Assembly: GCA_947451035.1 (NCBI GenBank)
Contig: CANFXR010000001.1
Span: forward strand, 46,123-110,122
Direction: 5' to 3'
DNA: 64,000 bases
DNA from: Burkholderiales bacterium
GTDB lineage: Bacteria > Pseudomonadota > Gammaproteobacteria > Burkholderiales > Burkholderiaceae_C
Position 1 is the stretch's first letter. Each line of letters begins with the position of its first letter. Shown here in pieces: positions 29,623 to 38,671 of this stretch. The notes under the pieces are model-generated. The model was not told the origin of the DNA and searched no databases. It saw only the letters and a program-made list of their open reading frames with translations. Both the position numbers and the translations under genes were made by a program.

Positions 29623-31437
29623 ATGAGAACAACATACTGCGGGCTGGTCAGCGAGGCCCTGCTGGGTCAGACCGTGACCCTCATGGGCTGGGCCCACCGC
29701 CGCCGCGACCATGGTGGCGTGATCTTCATCGACCTGCGCGATCGCGAAGGCCTGGTGCAAATCGTGTGCGACCCCGACCGCGCAGACATGTTCAAGACCG
29801 CCGAGGTGGTGCGCAACGAGTTCTGCCTGAAGATCACCGGCAAGGTGCGCGCACGACCTGCGGGCACTGAAAACGCCAACCTCACCAGCGGCAAGATCGA
29901 AGTGCTGTGCCTCGAGCTCGAGGTGCTCAACCCGAGCGTCACGCCGCCATTCCAGATCGACGACGAGAACCTGTCCGAGACCACCCGCCTCACGCACCGC
30001 GTGCTCGATCTGCGCCGCCCGGCGATGCAAAAGAACCTGATCCTGCGCTACCGCGTGGCAATGGAGGTGCGCAAGTTCCTCGACGAACTCGGGTTCATCG
30101 ACATCGAAACCCCGATGCTCACCAAGAGCACGCCCGAAGGTGCGCGCGACTACCTGGTGCCCAGCCGCGTCAACGAAGGGATGTTCTTCGCGCTGCCGCA
30201 AAGCCCGCAGCTGTTCAAGCAGTTGCTGATGGTGGCCGGCTTCGACCGCTACTACCAGATCACCAAGTGCTTCCGTGACGAAGACCTGCGCGCCGATCGC
30301 CAGCCCGAATTCACCCAGATCGACATCGAGACCAGCTTCCTTGGCGAGGAAGAAATCCGCCCGATGTTCGAAGGCATGATCCGCAAGGTCTTCAAGCAGA
30401 CCATCGGCGTCGACCTGCCCGAATACCCGGTGATGAAGTACGCCGAGGCGATGCACCGCTTCGGCTCCGACAAGCCCGACCTGCGCGTCAAGCTCGAGTT
30501 CACCGAGCTCACCGAGGTGATGGCCGACGTCGACTTCAAGGTGTTCAGCACGCCGGCGACCACCGTGGGCGGCCGCGTGGTCGCGCTGCGCGTGCCCAAG
30601 GGCGGCGAGATGAGCCGCGGCGAAATCGACGCCTACACCGAGTTCGTCAAGATCTACGGCGCCAAGGGTCTGGCGTGGATCAAGGTCAATGACGCGGCCA
30701 AGGGTCGCGAGGGCCTGCAAAGCCCGATCGTGAAGAACCTGCACGACCGCGCCGTGGCGCAGATCATGGAGCGCACCGGCGCGCAGACCGGCGACTTGCT
30801 GTTCTTCGGCGCCGACAAGGAAAAGGTCGTCAACGACGCCATCGGCGCGTTGCGCGTGAAGATCGGCCACAGCGATTTCGGCCGCAGCCATGGGCTGTTC
30901 GACGACGTGTGGGCGCCACTGTGGGTGGTTGACTTCCCGATGTTCGAGTACGACGAGGACGGCCAGCGCTGGAACGCCACGCATCACCCGTTCACCGCGC
31001 CCAAGGACGGCCACGAGGACTACATGGACACCGACCCCGGCAAGTGCATCGCCAAGGCCTACGACATGGTGCTCAACGGCTGGGAACTCGGCGGCGGTTC
31101 GGTGCGCATCCACCGCGCCGAGGTGCAAAGCAAGGTGTTCAACGCGCTCAAGATCGGACCCGAGGAGGCCCAGCTCAAGTTCGGCTTCCTGCTCGACGCG
31201 CTGCAGTACGGCGCGCCGCCGCACGGCGGGCTGGCGTTCGGCCTCGATCGTCTGGTCACGCTGATGACCCGCGCCGAAAGCATTCGCGACGTGATCGCCT
31301 TCCCGAAGACGCAGCGCGCGCAGTGCTTGTTGACCGGTGCGCCGAGCGCGGTCGACGAAAAGCAGATGCGCGAGTTGCACATCCGGCTGCGCAATGCCCA
31401 AACCGCCGCGCAAACGGCAGCCAACGGCGCAGCCTGA
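29623..31437 (+). CDS. aspS: aspartyl-tRNA synthetase (probably non-discriminating)
   Basis: This class II synthetase of 604 residues has an OB-fold anticodon-binding domain ([20 protein letters not shown]). It also has motif 1 near [20 protein letters not shown], motif 2 ([20 protein letters not shown]), a GAD insertion domain, and motif 3 ([16 protein letters not shown]). The start at 29623 has CGGAG eight bases upstream. Whether it also charges tRNA-Asn cannot be judged here, though many betaproteobacterial enzymes do. Confidence 0.97.
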   Translation: MRTTYCGLVSEALLGQTVTLMGWAHRRRDHGGVIFIDLRDREGLVQIVCDPDRADMFKTAEVVRNEFCLKITGKVRARPAGTENANLTSGKIEVLCLELEVLNPSVTPPFQIDDENLSETTRLTHRVLDLRRPAMQKNLILRYRVAMEVRKFLDELGFIDIETPMLTKSTPEGARDYLVPSRVNEGMFFALPQSPQLFKQLLMVAGFDRYYQITKCFRDEDLRADRQPEFTQIDIETSFLGEEEIRPMFEGMIRKVFKQTIGVDLPEYPVMKYAEAMHRFGSDKPDLRVKLEFTELTEVMADVDFKVFSTPATTVGGRVVALRVPKGGEMSRGEIDAYTEFVKIYGAKGLAWIKVNDAAKGREGLQSPIVKNLHDRAVAQIMERTGAQTGDLLFFGADKEKVVNDAIGALRVKIGHSDFGRSHGLFDDVWAPLWVVDFPMFEYDEDGQRWNATHHPFTAPKDGHEDYMDTDPGKCIAKAYDMVLNGWELGGGSVRIHRAEVQSKVFNALKIGPEEAQLKFGFLLDALQYGAPPHGGLAFGLDRLVTLMTRAESIRDVIAFPKTQRAQCLLTGAPSAVDEKQMRELHIRLRNAQTAAQTAANGAA

Positions 31438-31443
31438 GCGGCC

Positions 31444-32223
31444 ATGGTGTCCCGATCCAAGGACCGCGCGCCTGAGGTTTTCGAGTTGCGCAGCGCTTCG
31501 ATGACGCTGGTGGTCGTCGCGCTGCAGACCACCGACATGGCCGCCATCGAGCGTGAGTTGACCGCGCGCTTTGCCGGCACGCCCGACATGTTCAACCACG
31601 ACCCGGTGGTGATCGACGTGTCGCAGGCCGAAGGCGATCCGCTGGCGCTCGACTACGCCCAACTCGCCGCCTTGCTGCGCCGCTTCAACATGGTGGCTGC
31701 GGCCGTGCGCGGCGGCTCGCCCACGCAGATGGCCGCCGCGCTCGCAGCCGGTCTGGGCGAGGCGCCCGAGGCGGTGGTGCATGCGGCGCGGGCCCCAGCG
31801 GCCGCGCCGCCGGAGACTCCCGCACCGACCGCACCGCCTGCCGAAGCCACTCCGGCTGACGCTGCGGCGGCTGGCGCGCCCGCCGAGAACGTCGCCACGA
31901 TGATCATCGACAAGCCGCTGCGCTCGGGCCAGCAGGTCTACGCCCGTGGCGGCGATCTGGTGGTGCTGGCCGCCGTCAACTTCGGTGCCGAGGTGATTGC
32001 CGACGGCAGCATCCACGTCTATGCGCCGCTGCGCGGCAAGGCCATTGCAGGCGCGCGCGGCAACACCGCCGCACGCATCTTCAGCACCTGCATGGAGCCC
32101 GAACTGATCTCGATCGCCGGCACCTACCGCACCACCGAGCACCCGTTGCCCGCCGAGGTGATCGGCCAGCCCGCGCAGATCCGCCTCGATGGCGAGCGGC
32201 TGGTCTACGAGCCGCTCACCTGA
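31444..32223 (+). CDS. minC: septum site-determining protein MinC
   Basis: This FtsZ-antagonist of 259 residues has an N-terminal inhibitory domain (FELRSASMTLVVVALQT) and an Ala/Pro-rich linker (about 118-150). The C-terminal beta-helix binds MinD and the membrane (PLRSGQQVYARGGDLVV, IYGxR-type segment VYAPLRGKAIAGARG). It heads minCDE and sits 6 bp after aspS. Confidence 0.94.
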   Translation: MVSRSKDRAPEVFELRSASMTLVVVALQTTDMAAIERELTARFAGTPDMFNHDPVVIDVSQAEGDPLALDYAQLAALLRRFNMVAAAVRGGSPTQMAAALAAGLGEAPEAVVHAARAPAAAPPETPAPTAPPAEATPADAAAAGAPAENVATMIIDKPLRSGQQVYARGGDLVVLAAVNFGAEVIADGSIHVYAPLRGKAIAGARGNTAARIFSTCMEPELISIAGTYRTTEHPLPAEVIGQPAQIRLDGERLVYEPLT

Positions 32224-32260
32224 ACCCCCCTTCATTTTTTCGCATCAAGGATCCCAGCCC

Positions 32261-33076
32261 ATGTCCAGAATCATCGTCGTGACCTCCGGCAAAGGAGGCG
32301 TCGGCAAGACCACCACCAGCGCCAGCTTCGCCGCCGGCCTCGCCCTGCGCGGCCACAAGACCGCGGTCATCGACTTCGACGTCGGCCTGCGCAACCTCGA
32401 CCTCATCATGGGCTGCGAGCGCCGCGTGGTGTACGACCTGATCAACGTCATCCACGGCGAGGCCGGGCTGAACCAGGCGCTGATCCGCGACAAGCAGTGC
32501 GACAACCTGTACGTGCTGGCCGCTTCGCAAACGCGCGACAAGGACGCGCTCACGCTGGAAGGCGTCGAGCGGGTGCTCGAGGAACTCGCGGGCATGGACT
32601 TCGAGTACATCGTGTGCGACTCGCCGGCTGGCATCGAGACCGGTGCGCTGATGGCCATGCACTTTGCCGACGAGGCGCTGGTGGTGACCAACCCCGAGGT
32701 GTCGTCGGTGCGAGACTCCGACCGCATCCTGGGCATGCTCAACAGCAAGACCCGGCGCGCGATCGAAAAGAAGGAGCCCATCAAGGAGCACCTGCTGATC
32801 ACCCGCTACAACCCGACCCGTGTCGAAGAAGGCCACATGCTCAGCCTCAAGGACATTCACGACATCTTGCGCGTGCGCATGATCGGCGTGATTCCCGAGT
32901 CCGAGTCCGTGCTCGATGCGTCCAATCAGGGCGTGCCGGCCATCCACCTCAAGGGCAGCGACGTGTCCGAGGCCTATCAGGACGTGATCACCCGTTTCCT
33001 GGGCGAAGAAACCCCGCTGCGCTTTGTCGATGCGGTCAAGCCCGGTTTCTTCAAGCGTCTGTTCGGGGGGAAGTGA
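32261..33076 (+). CDS. minD: septum site-determining ATPase MinD
   Basis: This is a 271-residue membrane-cycling ATPase that recruits MinC and oscillates with MinE. It has the deviant Walker A GKGGVGKTT (10-18), the switch region DFDVGLRNLDL, VCDSPAGIE (Walker B), and a C-terminal amphipathic helix (FFKRLFGGK) for membrane binding. The start MSRIIVVTSGKGG at 32261 is fixed by family length. An in-frame extension into minC was discarded. Confidence 0.97.
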   Translation: MSRIIVVTSGKGGVGKTTTSASFAAGLALRGHKTAVIDFDVGLRNLDLIMGCERRVVYDLINVIHGEAGLNQALIRDKQCDNLYVLAASQTRDKDALTLEGVERVLEELAGMDFEYIVCDSPAGIETGALMAMHFADEALVVTNPEVSSVRDSDRILGMLNSKTRRAIEKKEPIKEHLLITRYNPTRVEEGHMLSLKDIHDILRVRMIGVIPESESVLDASNQGVPAIHLKGSDVSEAYQDVITRFLGEETPLRFVDAVKPGFFKRLFGGK

Positions 33077-33079
33077 GCG

Positions 33080-33340
33080 ATGGGTTTCCTGTCTTTCTTT
33101 CTGGGCGAAAAGACCAAGACCGCCAATGTGGCCAAGGAGCGGCTGCAGATCATCCTGGCCCACGAGCGCAACGGCCGCACCCGAGCGCCTGACTACCTCG
33201 CCGACCTGCAGCGCGAGCTGCTCGCGGTGATCTCGAAGTACGTCTCGGTGAGCCCCGGCGACATCAAGGTCGAAGTCGAGCGTCAGGGCGATCTGGAGGT
33301 GCTGCAGGTGAAGATTGAGTTGCCTGAGGCGGTGCGCTGA
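33080..33340 (+). CDS. minE: cell division topological specificity factor MinE
   Basis: This is an 86-residue protein with a membrane-targeting, MinD-activating N-terminal part ([20 protein letters not shown]) and a dimerising beta domain ([20 protein letters not shown]). It stimulates MinD ATPase and restricts MinCD to the poles. It lies 3 bp after minD. Confidence 0.95.
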   Translation: MGFLSFFLGEKTKTANVAKERLQIILAHERNGRTRAPDYLADLQRELLAVISKYVSVSPGDIKVEVERQGDLEVLQVKIELPEAVR

Positions 33341-33372
33341 GGCGGGGCGTCTCCGACAGCTCAGCTGCCGCC

Positions 33373-33849
33373 ATGACCCAGGCAGATCGCTTGCACAAAA
33401 TCCCCGAATCGGTCCTGGTCGTCATCCACACCGCCGATTTGCAGGTGCTGCTCATCGAGCGCGCCGATCGCCCCGGGTTCTGGCAAAGCGTGACCGGCTC
33501 GAAGGACTTCCTGGATGAGCCCGGCGACGAGGCTGCCGTGCGCGAGGTGGCCGAGGAAACCGGCATCGTTGTCGGATCGCAGGGCGTGCCGAGCTCCCAT
33601 CTGCGAGACTGGGGCATGCGCAACGTGTACGAGATTTATCCGGTGTGGCGGCACCGTTATGCGCCCGGGGTGACGCACAACACCGAGCAGGTGTTCGGGT
33701 TGCAGGTGCCGCGCGACATCGCCATCACGCTGGCGCCGCGCGAGCATGTGCGCTACGAGTGGCTGCCGTGGCGCGAAGCCGCCGATCGCTGCTTTTCGCC
33801 GTCCAACGCTGAAGCGGTGCTGCAGCTGCCGCGGTTCGTGCTGGCGTGA
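33373..33849 (+). CDS. nudB: dihydroneopterin triphosphate diphosphatase NudB (Nudix)
   Basis: This Nudix hydrolase of 158 residues removes pyrophosphate from dihydroneopterin triphosphate in folate synthesis. It opens with PESVLVVIHTADLQVLLIER, and FWQSVTGSKDFLDEP leads into the box core REVAEETGI. The spacing of the Gly before the box is one residue longer than the textbook pattern. It overlaps the next start (TGATG) and follows minE by 32 bp. Confidence 0.88.
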   Translation: MTQADRLHKIPESVLVVIHTADLQVLLIERADRPGFWQSVTGSKDFLDEPGDEAAVREVAEETGIVVGSQGVPSSHLRDWGMRNVYEIYPVWRHRYAPGVTHNTEQVFGLQVPRDIAITLAPREHVRYEWLPWREAADRCFSPSNAEAVLQLPRFVLA

Positions 33850-34646
33850 TGCGCTCCCATCTGGCGCACTCGGTCGCGCCGGCGCACACCGGCGACGATG
33901 TGTTGCGCGTGGCCACGTACAACATCCACAAGGGCGTGCGTGGCGTGGGTCCGCGGCGCCGGCTCGAGATCCACAACCTGGCGCTGGGCATCGAAGCGCT
34001 CGATGCCGATCTGGTGTTTTTGCAGGAAGTGCGCAGCTCCAACCGGCAAGAAGCCTTGCAGTTTCCCGACACGCAGGTCGGCTGGCCGCGCATGCCGCAG
34101 GCCGACTACGTGGCGCCTGAAGGCTACGAGGTCGCCTACCGCACCAACGCCTACACGCGCCACGGCGAGCACGGCAACGCGCTGCTGTCGCGCTGGCCGC
34201 TGGGCGAGATCCGGCACCACGACATGTCCGATCACCGCTTCGAGCAGCGCGGTTTGCTGCACGTGCCGGTGCAGTGGAAGGGCACGCCGGTGCACGCCAT
34301 CGTGGCGCACCTGGGGCTGATGCACGCCGGGCGCGTGCGCCAGGTCGATCGCATCGCCGCGTTCATCGCCGCGCATGTGCCGAGCGATGAGTGCCTGGTG
34401 CTGGCGGGCGACTTCAACGACTGGGGCGAAAAGCTCGACGCGCCGATCCGCCAGATGGGCCTCGCGCCGGCGCGCCCGGCGGGCCATGCGCCGCCGCGCA
34501 CGTTTCCGTCGCGGGTGCCGTTCTTCTCGCTCGACCGCATCTACACGCGCGGCCTGGGTTGCGTGTCGACCCACGTGCCTCGGGGTTCGGCCTGGGCGCG
34601 CATGTCCGACCACCTGCCTTTGGTGGCGGAGCTGCGGCGCGCCTGA
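33849..34646 (+). CDS. endonuclease/exonuclease/phosphatase family protein
   Basis: This is a 265-residue member of the EEP (DNase I-like) superfamily. Metal and catalytic motifs are visible: VATYNIHKG, LVFLQEVRS, LVLAGDFNDW and the final SDHLPLVAEL. Its position directly before a cardiolipin synthase is a conserved Burkholderiales arrangement and suggests a phospholipid or nucleic-acid phosphodiesterase. The substrate is unknown. ATG 33849 overlaps the nudB stop. Confidence 0.87.
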   Translation: MRSHLAHSVAPAHTGDDVLRVATYNIHKGVRGVGPRRRLEIHNLALGIEALDADLVFLQEVRSSNRQEALQFPDTQVGWPRMPQADYVAPEGYEVAYRTNAYTRHGEHGNALLSRWPLGEIRHHDMSDHRFEQRGLLHVPVQWKGTPVHAIVAHLGLMHAGRVRQVDRIAAFIAAHVPSDECLVLAGDFNDWGEKLDAPIRQMGLAPARPAGHAPPRTFPSRVPFFSLDRIYTRGLGCVSTHVPRGSAWARMSDHLPLVAELRRA

Positions 34647-34663
34647 TCGCCCGACGCCCACGC

Positions 34664-35989
34664 ATGCGCACGGCACCAGACCCACGCAACTCGGCTGCCG
34701 AGGCGGATGCCGCCTCACGTTCGGCGTTGCGCCGGTTGTGGGGCCTGGTGCCGCGGCCGGTGTTCAGCGGCGGCAACACGGTGCGGCTGCTGCGCGGCGG
34801 TGATGCGCTGTTTCCGGCGATGGTCGAGGCCATCAAGCACGCCCGCCATGAAGTGTGTGTGGCCACCTACATCTTTCACGACGATCCCGGCGCCAACGTG
34901 GTGGCCGAGGCGCTGGCTGAGGCCGCACGGCGCGGCGTGCTGGTCAAGGTGGTGCTCGACGGCTTTGGCACGCTGGGCCGACTCAATGGGCTGCGCCAGC
35001 GTCTGTGCGAGGCCGGCGTGCAGGTGGCTGTCTACCGGCCCATCGACCGCTGGTGGAACTGGCTGCAGCCGGGCCAGCTGCGTCGCTTGCACCTCAAGCT
35101 GTGCGTGGTCGACGCCGAGGTGGGCTTCGTGGGCGGCATCAACCTCCTCGACGACCGCTTCGACATCAACCAGGGCCCGACCGAGCAACCGCGGCTGGAC
35201 TTCGCGGTGCGCGTGAGCGGGCCGGTGGCCACGCCCATCCACCAGGCTGCGCTGGCGGCCTGGACGCGCGCGCACCTGGGGCACTCGCTCAAGCAAGAGG
35301 CGCTGGCGATCGCTCGGTCGGTGCAGCCGCTGGCCCGGCTGCGCCGGTTGGTGCGCCGCTTGCGCATGGCGAGCGGCCGCGGCCTGCAGGCGATGCCCGG
35401 CGAGCTGACCGCCGTGCGCGCCGCCTTTGTGCTGCGCGACAACCTGCGCCAGCGCCGCACCATCGAGCGCAGCTACATCGATGCGATCCGCCGTGCCGGC
35501 CAGCGGGTCGACCTGATGTCGCCTTACTTCTACCCGGGCCACGCGTTTCGCCGCGCCTTGCAGCAAGCCGCCCGGCGCGGTGTGAGGGTGCGGCTGCTGC
35601 TGCAGGGCAAGCTCGATTACCGCATCGCCGGTCTGGCCGCGCGCGCGCTGTACGACGAGATGCTGGGCGAGGGCGTGCGCATCTACGAGTACACGCCGGC
35701 CTACCTGCATGCCAAGGTGGCGGTGATCGACGACGACTGGGCCACCGTGGGCAGCTCCAACATCGATCCGCTGTCGCTGCTGCTCAACCTCGAGGCCAAC
35801 GTGATCGTGCGCGACACGGACTTCGCCGCCGAGCTGTCAGCGCAGTTCGAAGCCGCCGTGGCCGTCTCGGTCGAAATCGATCCGGCCCAGAAATACCGCC
35901 CGGGCGTGCTCGGCGCGCTGCGCCGCGGCATCGTGGCCTGGATCGCGCATGTGTACTTGCGGGTGGCGGGGTCGACGGGGCGTTATTGA
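34664..35989 (+). CDS. clsB: cardiolipin synthase ClsB-type phospholipase D protein
   Basis: This is a 441-residue phospholipase D superfamily enzyme with two HKD motifs. The first is HLKLCVVDAEVGFVGGINL and the second HAKVAVIDDDWATVGSSNID. The N-terminal GGNTVRLLRGGDALFPAM and AATYIF-like strand match ClsB. No N-terminal membrane helices are seen, unlike ClsA. It should form cardiolipin or transfer phosphatidyl groups at the inner membrane. The start at 34664 excludes an extension into the preceding gene. Confidence 0.88.
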   Translation: MRTAPDPRNSAAEADAASRSALRRLWGLVPRPVFSGGNTVRLLRGGDALFPAMVEAIKHARHEVCVATYIFHDDPGANVVAEALAEAARRGVLVKVVLDGFGTLGRLNGLRQRLCEAGVQVAVYRPIDRWWNWLQPGQLRRLHLKLCVVDAEVGFVGGINLLDDRFDINQGPTEQPRLDFAVRVSGPVATPIHQAALAAWTRAHLGHSLKQEALAIARSVQPLARLRRLVRRLRMASGRGLQAMPGELTAVRAAFVLRDNLRQRRTIERSYIDAIRRAGQRVDLMSPYFYPGHAFRRALQQAARRGVRVRLLLQGKLDYRIAGLAARALYDEMLGEGVRIYEYTPAYLHAKVAVIDDDWATVGSSNIDPLSLLLNLEANVIVRDTDFAAELSAQFEAAVAVSVEIDPAQKYRPGVLGALRRGIVAWIAHVYLRVAGSTGRY

Positions 35990-36121
35990 TTTCCGAGGCC
36001 ACCTGAACTCATGCGGCCGCCGTCACCGGTCGCGCGAAGTGCGGGCGATGCGTGAGCGACCACCGGCCCCAGCGGGTGGCTAACTCCGGGCGCAGCACCG
36101 CCAGACCGGCGGCGCCTTGAA

Positions 36122-36643
36122 TCAGCGCAGCGTGTAGCCGCGCGCGTCCATGCAGGCTTCGGTCGCGCGGTTGAACACGCTGCTGTCGGCCATGGCGTTG
36201 CGTTGCGTGGTTGCCCAGCGGTTGCAGGCCTGACGATCCGCTTCGGTCTGCTCGGGGCCCTGGCCGCTGCGCGGGTAGATGATGGGCTCGGGACGCGATG
36301 GCGCCACCGGCTCGCGGTACTCCACCGCCGGGGGAACCTCGCGATAAACCACCGAAGGCTGGCGGTAGACCACCACGGGTGGTGGCTCGACCCAGCCATA
36401 CGCCGGCGGGTAGCCATACGCTGGCGGGTAGCTGTAGACCGGCGGGCCGTAGACGCGCTGGCTGCTCAGGTAGCCCAGCCCGAAGCCGATGCCCGTGCCC
36501 AGCACCACACCACCCCAGCCCGGGCCGCCACCACCGTGGTAGTGACCGCCGCCGCCGTAGGCCTGTGCATCGGCCAGCGGCAAACCAGCACCCAAGGCCG
36601 CGAAGGCCAACGTGACAGCCAAGCGTAGGGTCATGCGTTTCAT
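36122..36643 (-). CDS. Gly/Pro/Tyr-rich secreted protein of unknown function
   Basis: This is a 173-residue exported protein. The signal peptide (1-27, LAFAALGAGLPLADAQA) is followed by a Gly/His-rich stretch (YGGGGHYHGGGGPGWGG) and a hydrophobic glycine-zipper-like segment (VVLGTGIGFGLGYLSS). A PPxYxYPPAYGYPPAYG repeat region comes next, and then a charged C-terminus with two cysteines (RQACNRWATTQRN, EACMDARGYTLR). It resembles small envelope-associated proteins common in this order. No function can be assigned. Transcription converges on clsB. Confidence 0.72.
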   Translation of the reverse strand: MKRMTLRLAVTLAFAALGAGLPLADAQAYGGGGHYHGGGGPGWGGVVLGTGIGFGLGYLSSQRVYGPPVYSYPPAYGYPPAYGWVEPPPVVVYRQPSVVYREVPPAVEYREPVAPSRPEPIIYPRSGQGPEQTEADRQACNRWATTQRNAMADSSVFNRATEACMDARGYTLR

Positions 36644-36763
36644 GGTGTTTCCTCTCGGGCAATGCGTGCGGCAGGCCAACCAAGGCACCGCCGACGCGAA
36701 TCAAAGACAACCGGTCAAGTGGGTGGGATGCGGTCCAGCCGCAAAGAGTTCCCCCAACCGCTC

Positions 36764-36801
36764 GCCCTGAGTTGCTTCGCCGTCGGGCGACAACTCAGGG
36801 C
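36764..36801. terminator. long hairpin between ompW and the Gly-rich gene
   Basis: An 11-bp perfect inverted repeat pairs GCCCTGAGTTG (36764-36774) with CAACTCAGGGC (36791-36801). It encloses a second stem TCGCC/GGCGA with a GTCG loop. It lies between two - strand genes. There is no clear U-run, so it may be a factor-assisted terminator, a processing site or a member of a dispersed palindrome family. Confidence 0.5.
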
Positions 36802-36898
36802 AGGTTGTTCCCTCACCCTAACGAAACTCAAGACCCCAGCGTTGACCCATGGCCTTCGATCTTCCCGAGACACCCTGTCGGGCGACTGTGTTGCCCGA

Positions 36899-37522
36899 TC
36901 AGAACCGGTAGCCCACGCCCACGCCGATCAGCCATGGGTCGACCTTGAACTTGCCCACCTTGGCGCCCGACGATTTCACATCGGTCTCGATGTCGACATG
37001 CTTCACGTCAAAGTTGACGTAGACGTTCTTGGCAATCTCGTAGTCGACACCGGCTTGCAGCGCCAGACCGAAACTGCTGTGGTCGAGGCTCGGGTGCAGC
37101 GCGGCCACGACGCCCGGCGTGAAGTGAACCTTGGAGATGTTCGTGTAGTTCAGGCCAAGGCCGACGTAAGGCTTGAGCGCGCCCAGCTGCGTGAAGTGGT
37201 ATTGCGCCAGCAGGGTGGGGGGCAACTGATGCAGCGCGCCGATGTAGGTGTTGCCAGCACGGATGCTGTGCTTTTGCGGGTACGTCAGCACCAATTCGGC
37301 GGCGAGTTCGGGCGTGAAGAAGTACGACACGTCCACCTCCGGCAGCACCTTGTCGCTGACCGACAGATCCAGCCCGGTCGAGTCCTTGTTGTCGCTGATC
37401 AGGCCCACCGCACGGATGCGCACCAGCCAAGGCTCGCTGGGCGTTTGCGCAGCGGCGGGCAGGGTGATGCAGGTGACGAGTGCAGCCGCCAAGGCGACTT
37501 GCTTGAGCGTGGGGGTGTTCAT
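36899..37522 (-). CDS. ompW: OmpW family outer-membrane protein
   Basis: This is a 207-residue eight-stranded barrel. The signal peptide (1-25, ending LPAAAQ) is followed by the family opening WLVRIRAVGLISDNKDST, then EVDVSYFFTPELAAELVLTY, KPYVGLGLNYTNISKVHF and a C-terminal aromatic (GVGVGYRF). OmpW proteins form narrow hydrophobic channels for small lipophilic molecules. A short hairpin, TCGGGC/GCCCGA, follows the stop on the - strand. Confidence 0.92.
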   Translation of the reverse strand: MNTPTLKQVALAAALVTCITLPAAAQTPSEPWLVRIRAVGLISDNKDSTGLDLSVSDKVLPEVDVSYFFTPELAAELVLTYPQKHSIRAGNTYIGALHQLPPTLLAQYHFTQLGALKPYVGLGLNYTNISKVHFTPGVVAALHPSLDHSSFGLALQAGVDYEIAKNVYVNFDVKHVDIETDVKSSGAKVGKFKVDPWLIGVGVGYRF

Positions 37523-37671
37523 TTGTGTTTTCCTTTGCTTGGCGAGGACGGACTCCTCAAGCCTGATTGCATGCCCGGCAGCCCGCTCGGATGTTGCGGT
37601 GCATCAAGGTTTTGCCCGCTGCGGCATTTGCGCAACAGGTACAGCGCAGCCCGTTCGCTAGAGTGCGGCCC

Positions 37672-38529
37672 GTGACCAACGCACCCCCCGAAACCATTCG
37701 CCAGATCGATACACCTGCCGGCCCCGGTGCGGTGGTCGGCGTGGACTTCACCAGCCGGCCCACGGCGCGCAAGCCCATCGTGGTCGCGCTCGGCCGCTTC
37801 GATGGCCACGCGGTGCGGCTCGATGCGCTGGTTTCGCACACCGGTTTCGAGGCGTTTGACGGCTGGCTGCGTGCGCCGGGCGACTGGGTGGGCGCGTTCG
37901 ATCTGCCTTTCGGCCTGCCGCGCGAACTCATCACCACGCTGGGTTGGCCCACCGAGTGGCTGGCGCTGATGCGCCACTACGCCGGCTTGTCGCGCACCGA
38001 AATCCGCGACACCTTTGCGGCGTTTTGCGATGCGCGACCGGTGGGCGCGAAGTTCGCGCACCGCGCGTGCGACAAGCCGGCCGGCTCCTCGCCGTCGATG
38101 AAGTGGGTCAACCCGCCGGTGGCCTACATGCTGCACGCCGGTGTGCCGCTGCTCATCGATGCCGGCGTGCACCTGCCGGGGCTGCATGCGGGCGATGCCA
38201 CGCGCGTCGCACTCGAGGGCTACCCGGGCCTGCTCGCCCGCGAGGTGCTGGGCGCGCGCTCGTACAAGAGCGACGATCGCGCCCGGCAAACGCCCGAGCG
38301 GCTGATCGCGCGCAAGGACCTGGTCGATGCGCTCGAGCAGGGCCGCACGCGGCTGGCGCTGCGCTTGCGTTTGAGCCACGCGCAGCGCGATGCGCTGGTG
38401 GCCGATGCCAGCGGCGACCGGCTCGATGCGGTGCTGTGCTTGCTGCAGGCGGCGTGGGCGCGTGCGCAACCGGCGTTCGGCCGGCCGGCGCACGCCGACG
38501 CGCTCGAGGGCTGGATCGTCAGCGCGTGA
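37672..38529 (+). CDS. DUF429 domain protein
   Basis: This is a roughly 285-residue DUF429 family protein, which has an RNase H-like fold and is a putative nuclease. The opening VVGVDFTSRPTARKPIVVA carries the first acidic residue of the fold. AFDLPFGLPRELI and ALEGYPGLLAREVLG supply further conserved positions, and GDRLDAVLCLLQAAWA lies near the end. Biological role is unknown. The GTG at 37672 is chosen, because upstream extension adds family-unlike sequence. It is divergent from ompW. Confidence 0.78.
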   Translation: MTNAPPETIRQIDTPAGPGAVVGVDFTSRPTARKPIVVALGRFDGHAVRLDALVSHTGFEAFDGWLRAPGDWVGAFDLPFGLPRELITTLGWPTEWLALMRHYAGLSRTEIRDTFAAFCDARPVGAKFAHRACDKPAGSSPSMKWVNPPVAYMLHAGVPLLIDAGVHLPGLHAGDATRVALEGYPGLLAREVLGARSYKSDDRARQTPERLIARKDLVDALEQGRTRLALRLRLSHAQRDALVADASGDRLDAVLCLLQAAWARAQPAFGRPAHADALEGWIVSA

Positions 38530-38671
38530 GCGTGGCGGCGCACCCCGGCGCTGCGGGGCAACTCCGGGTCACAGGCGCGGGCGTAGAGTCCGCAAGATTC
38601 AGGTTTTCCCGCGCAGCGAAGGAACAACGCTCTTCGCTCCCGTTTCACCGCCCCACATCAGGAGACCTTGC

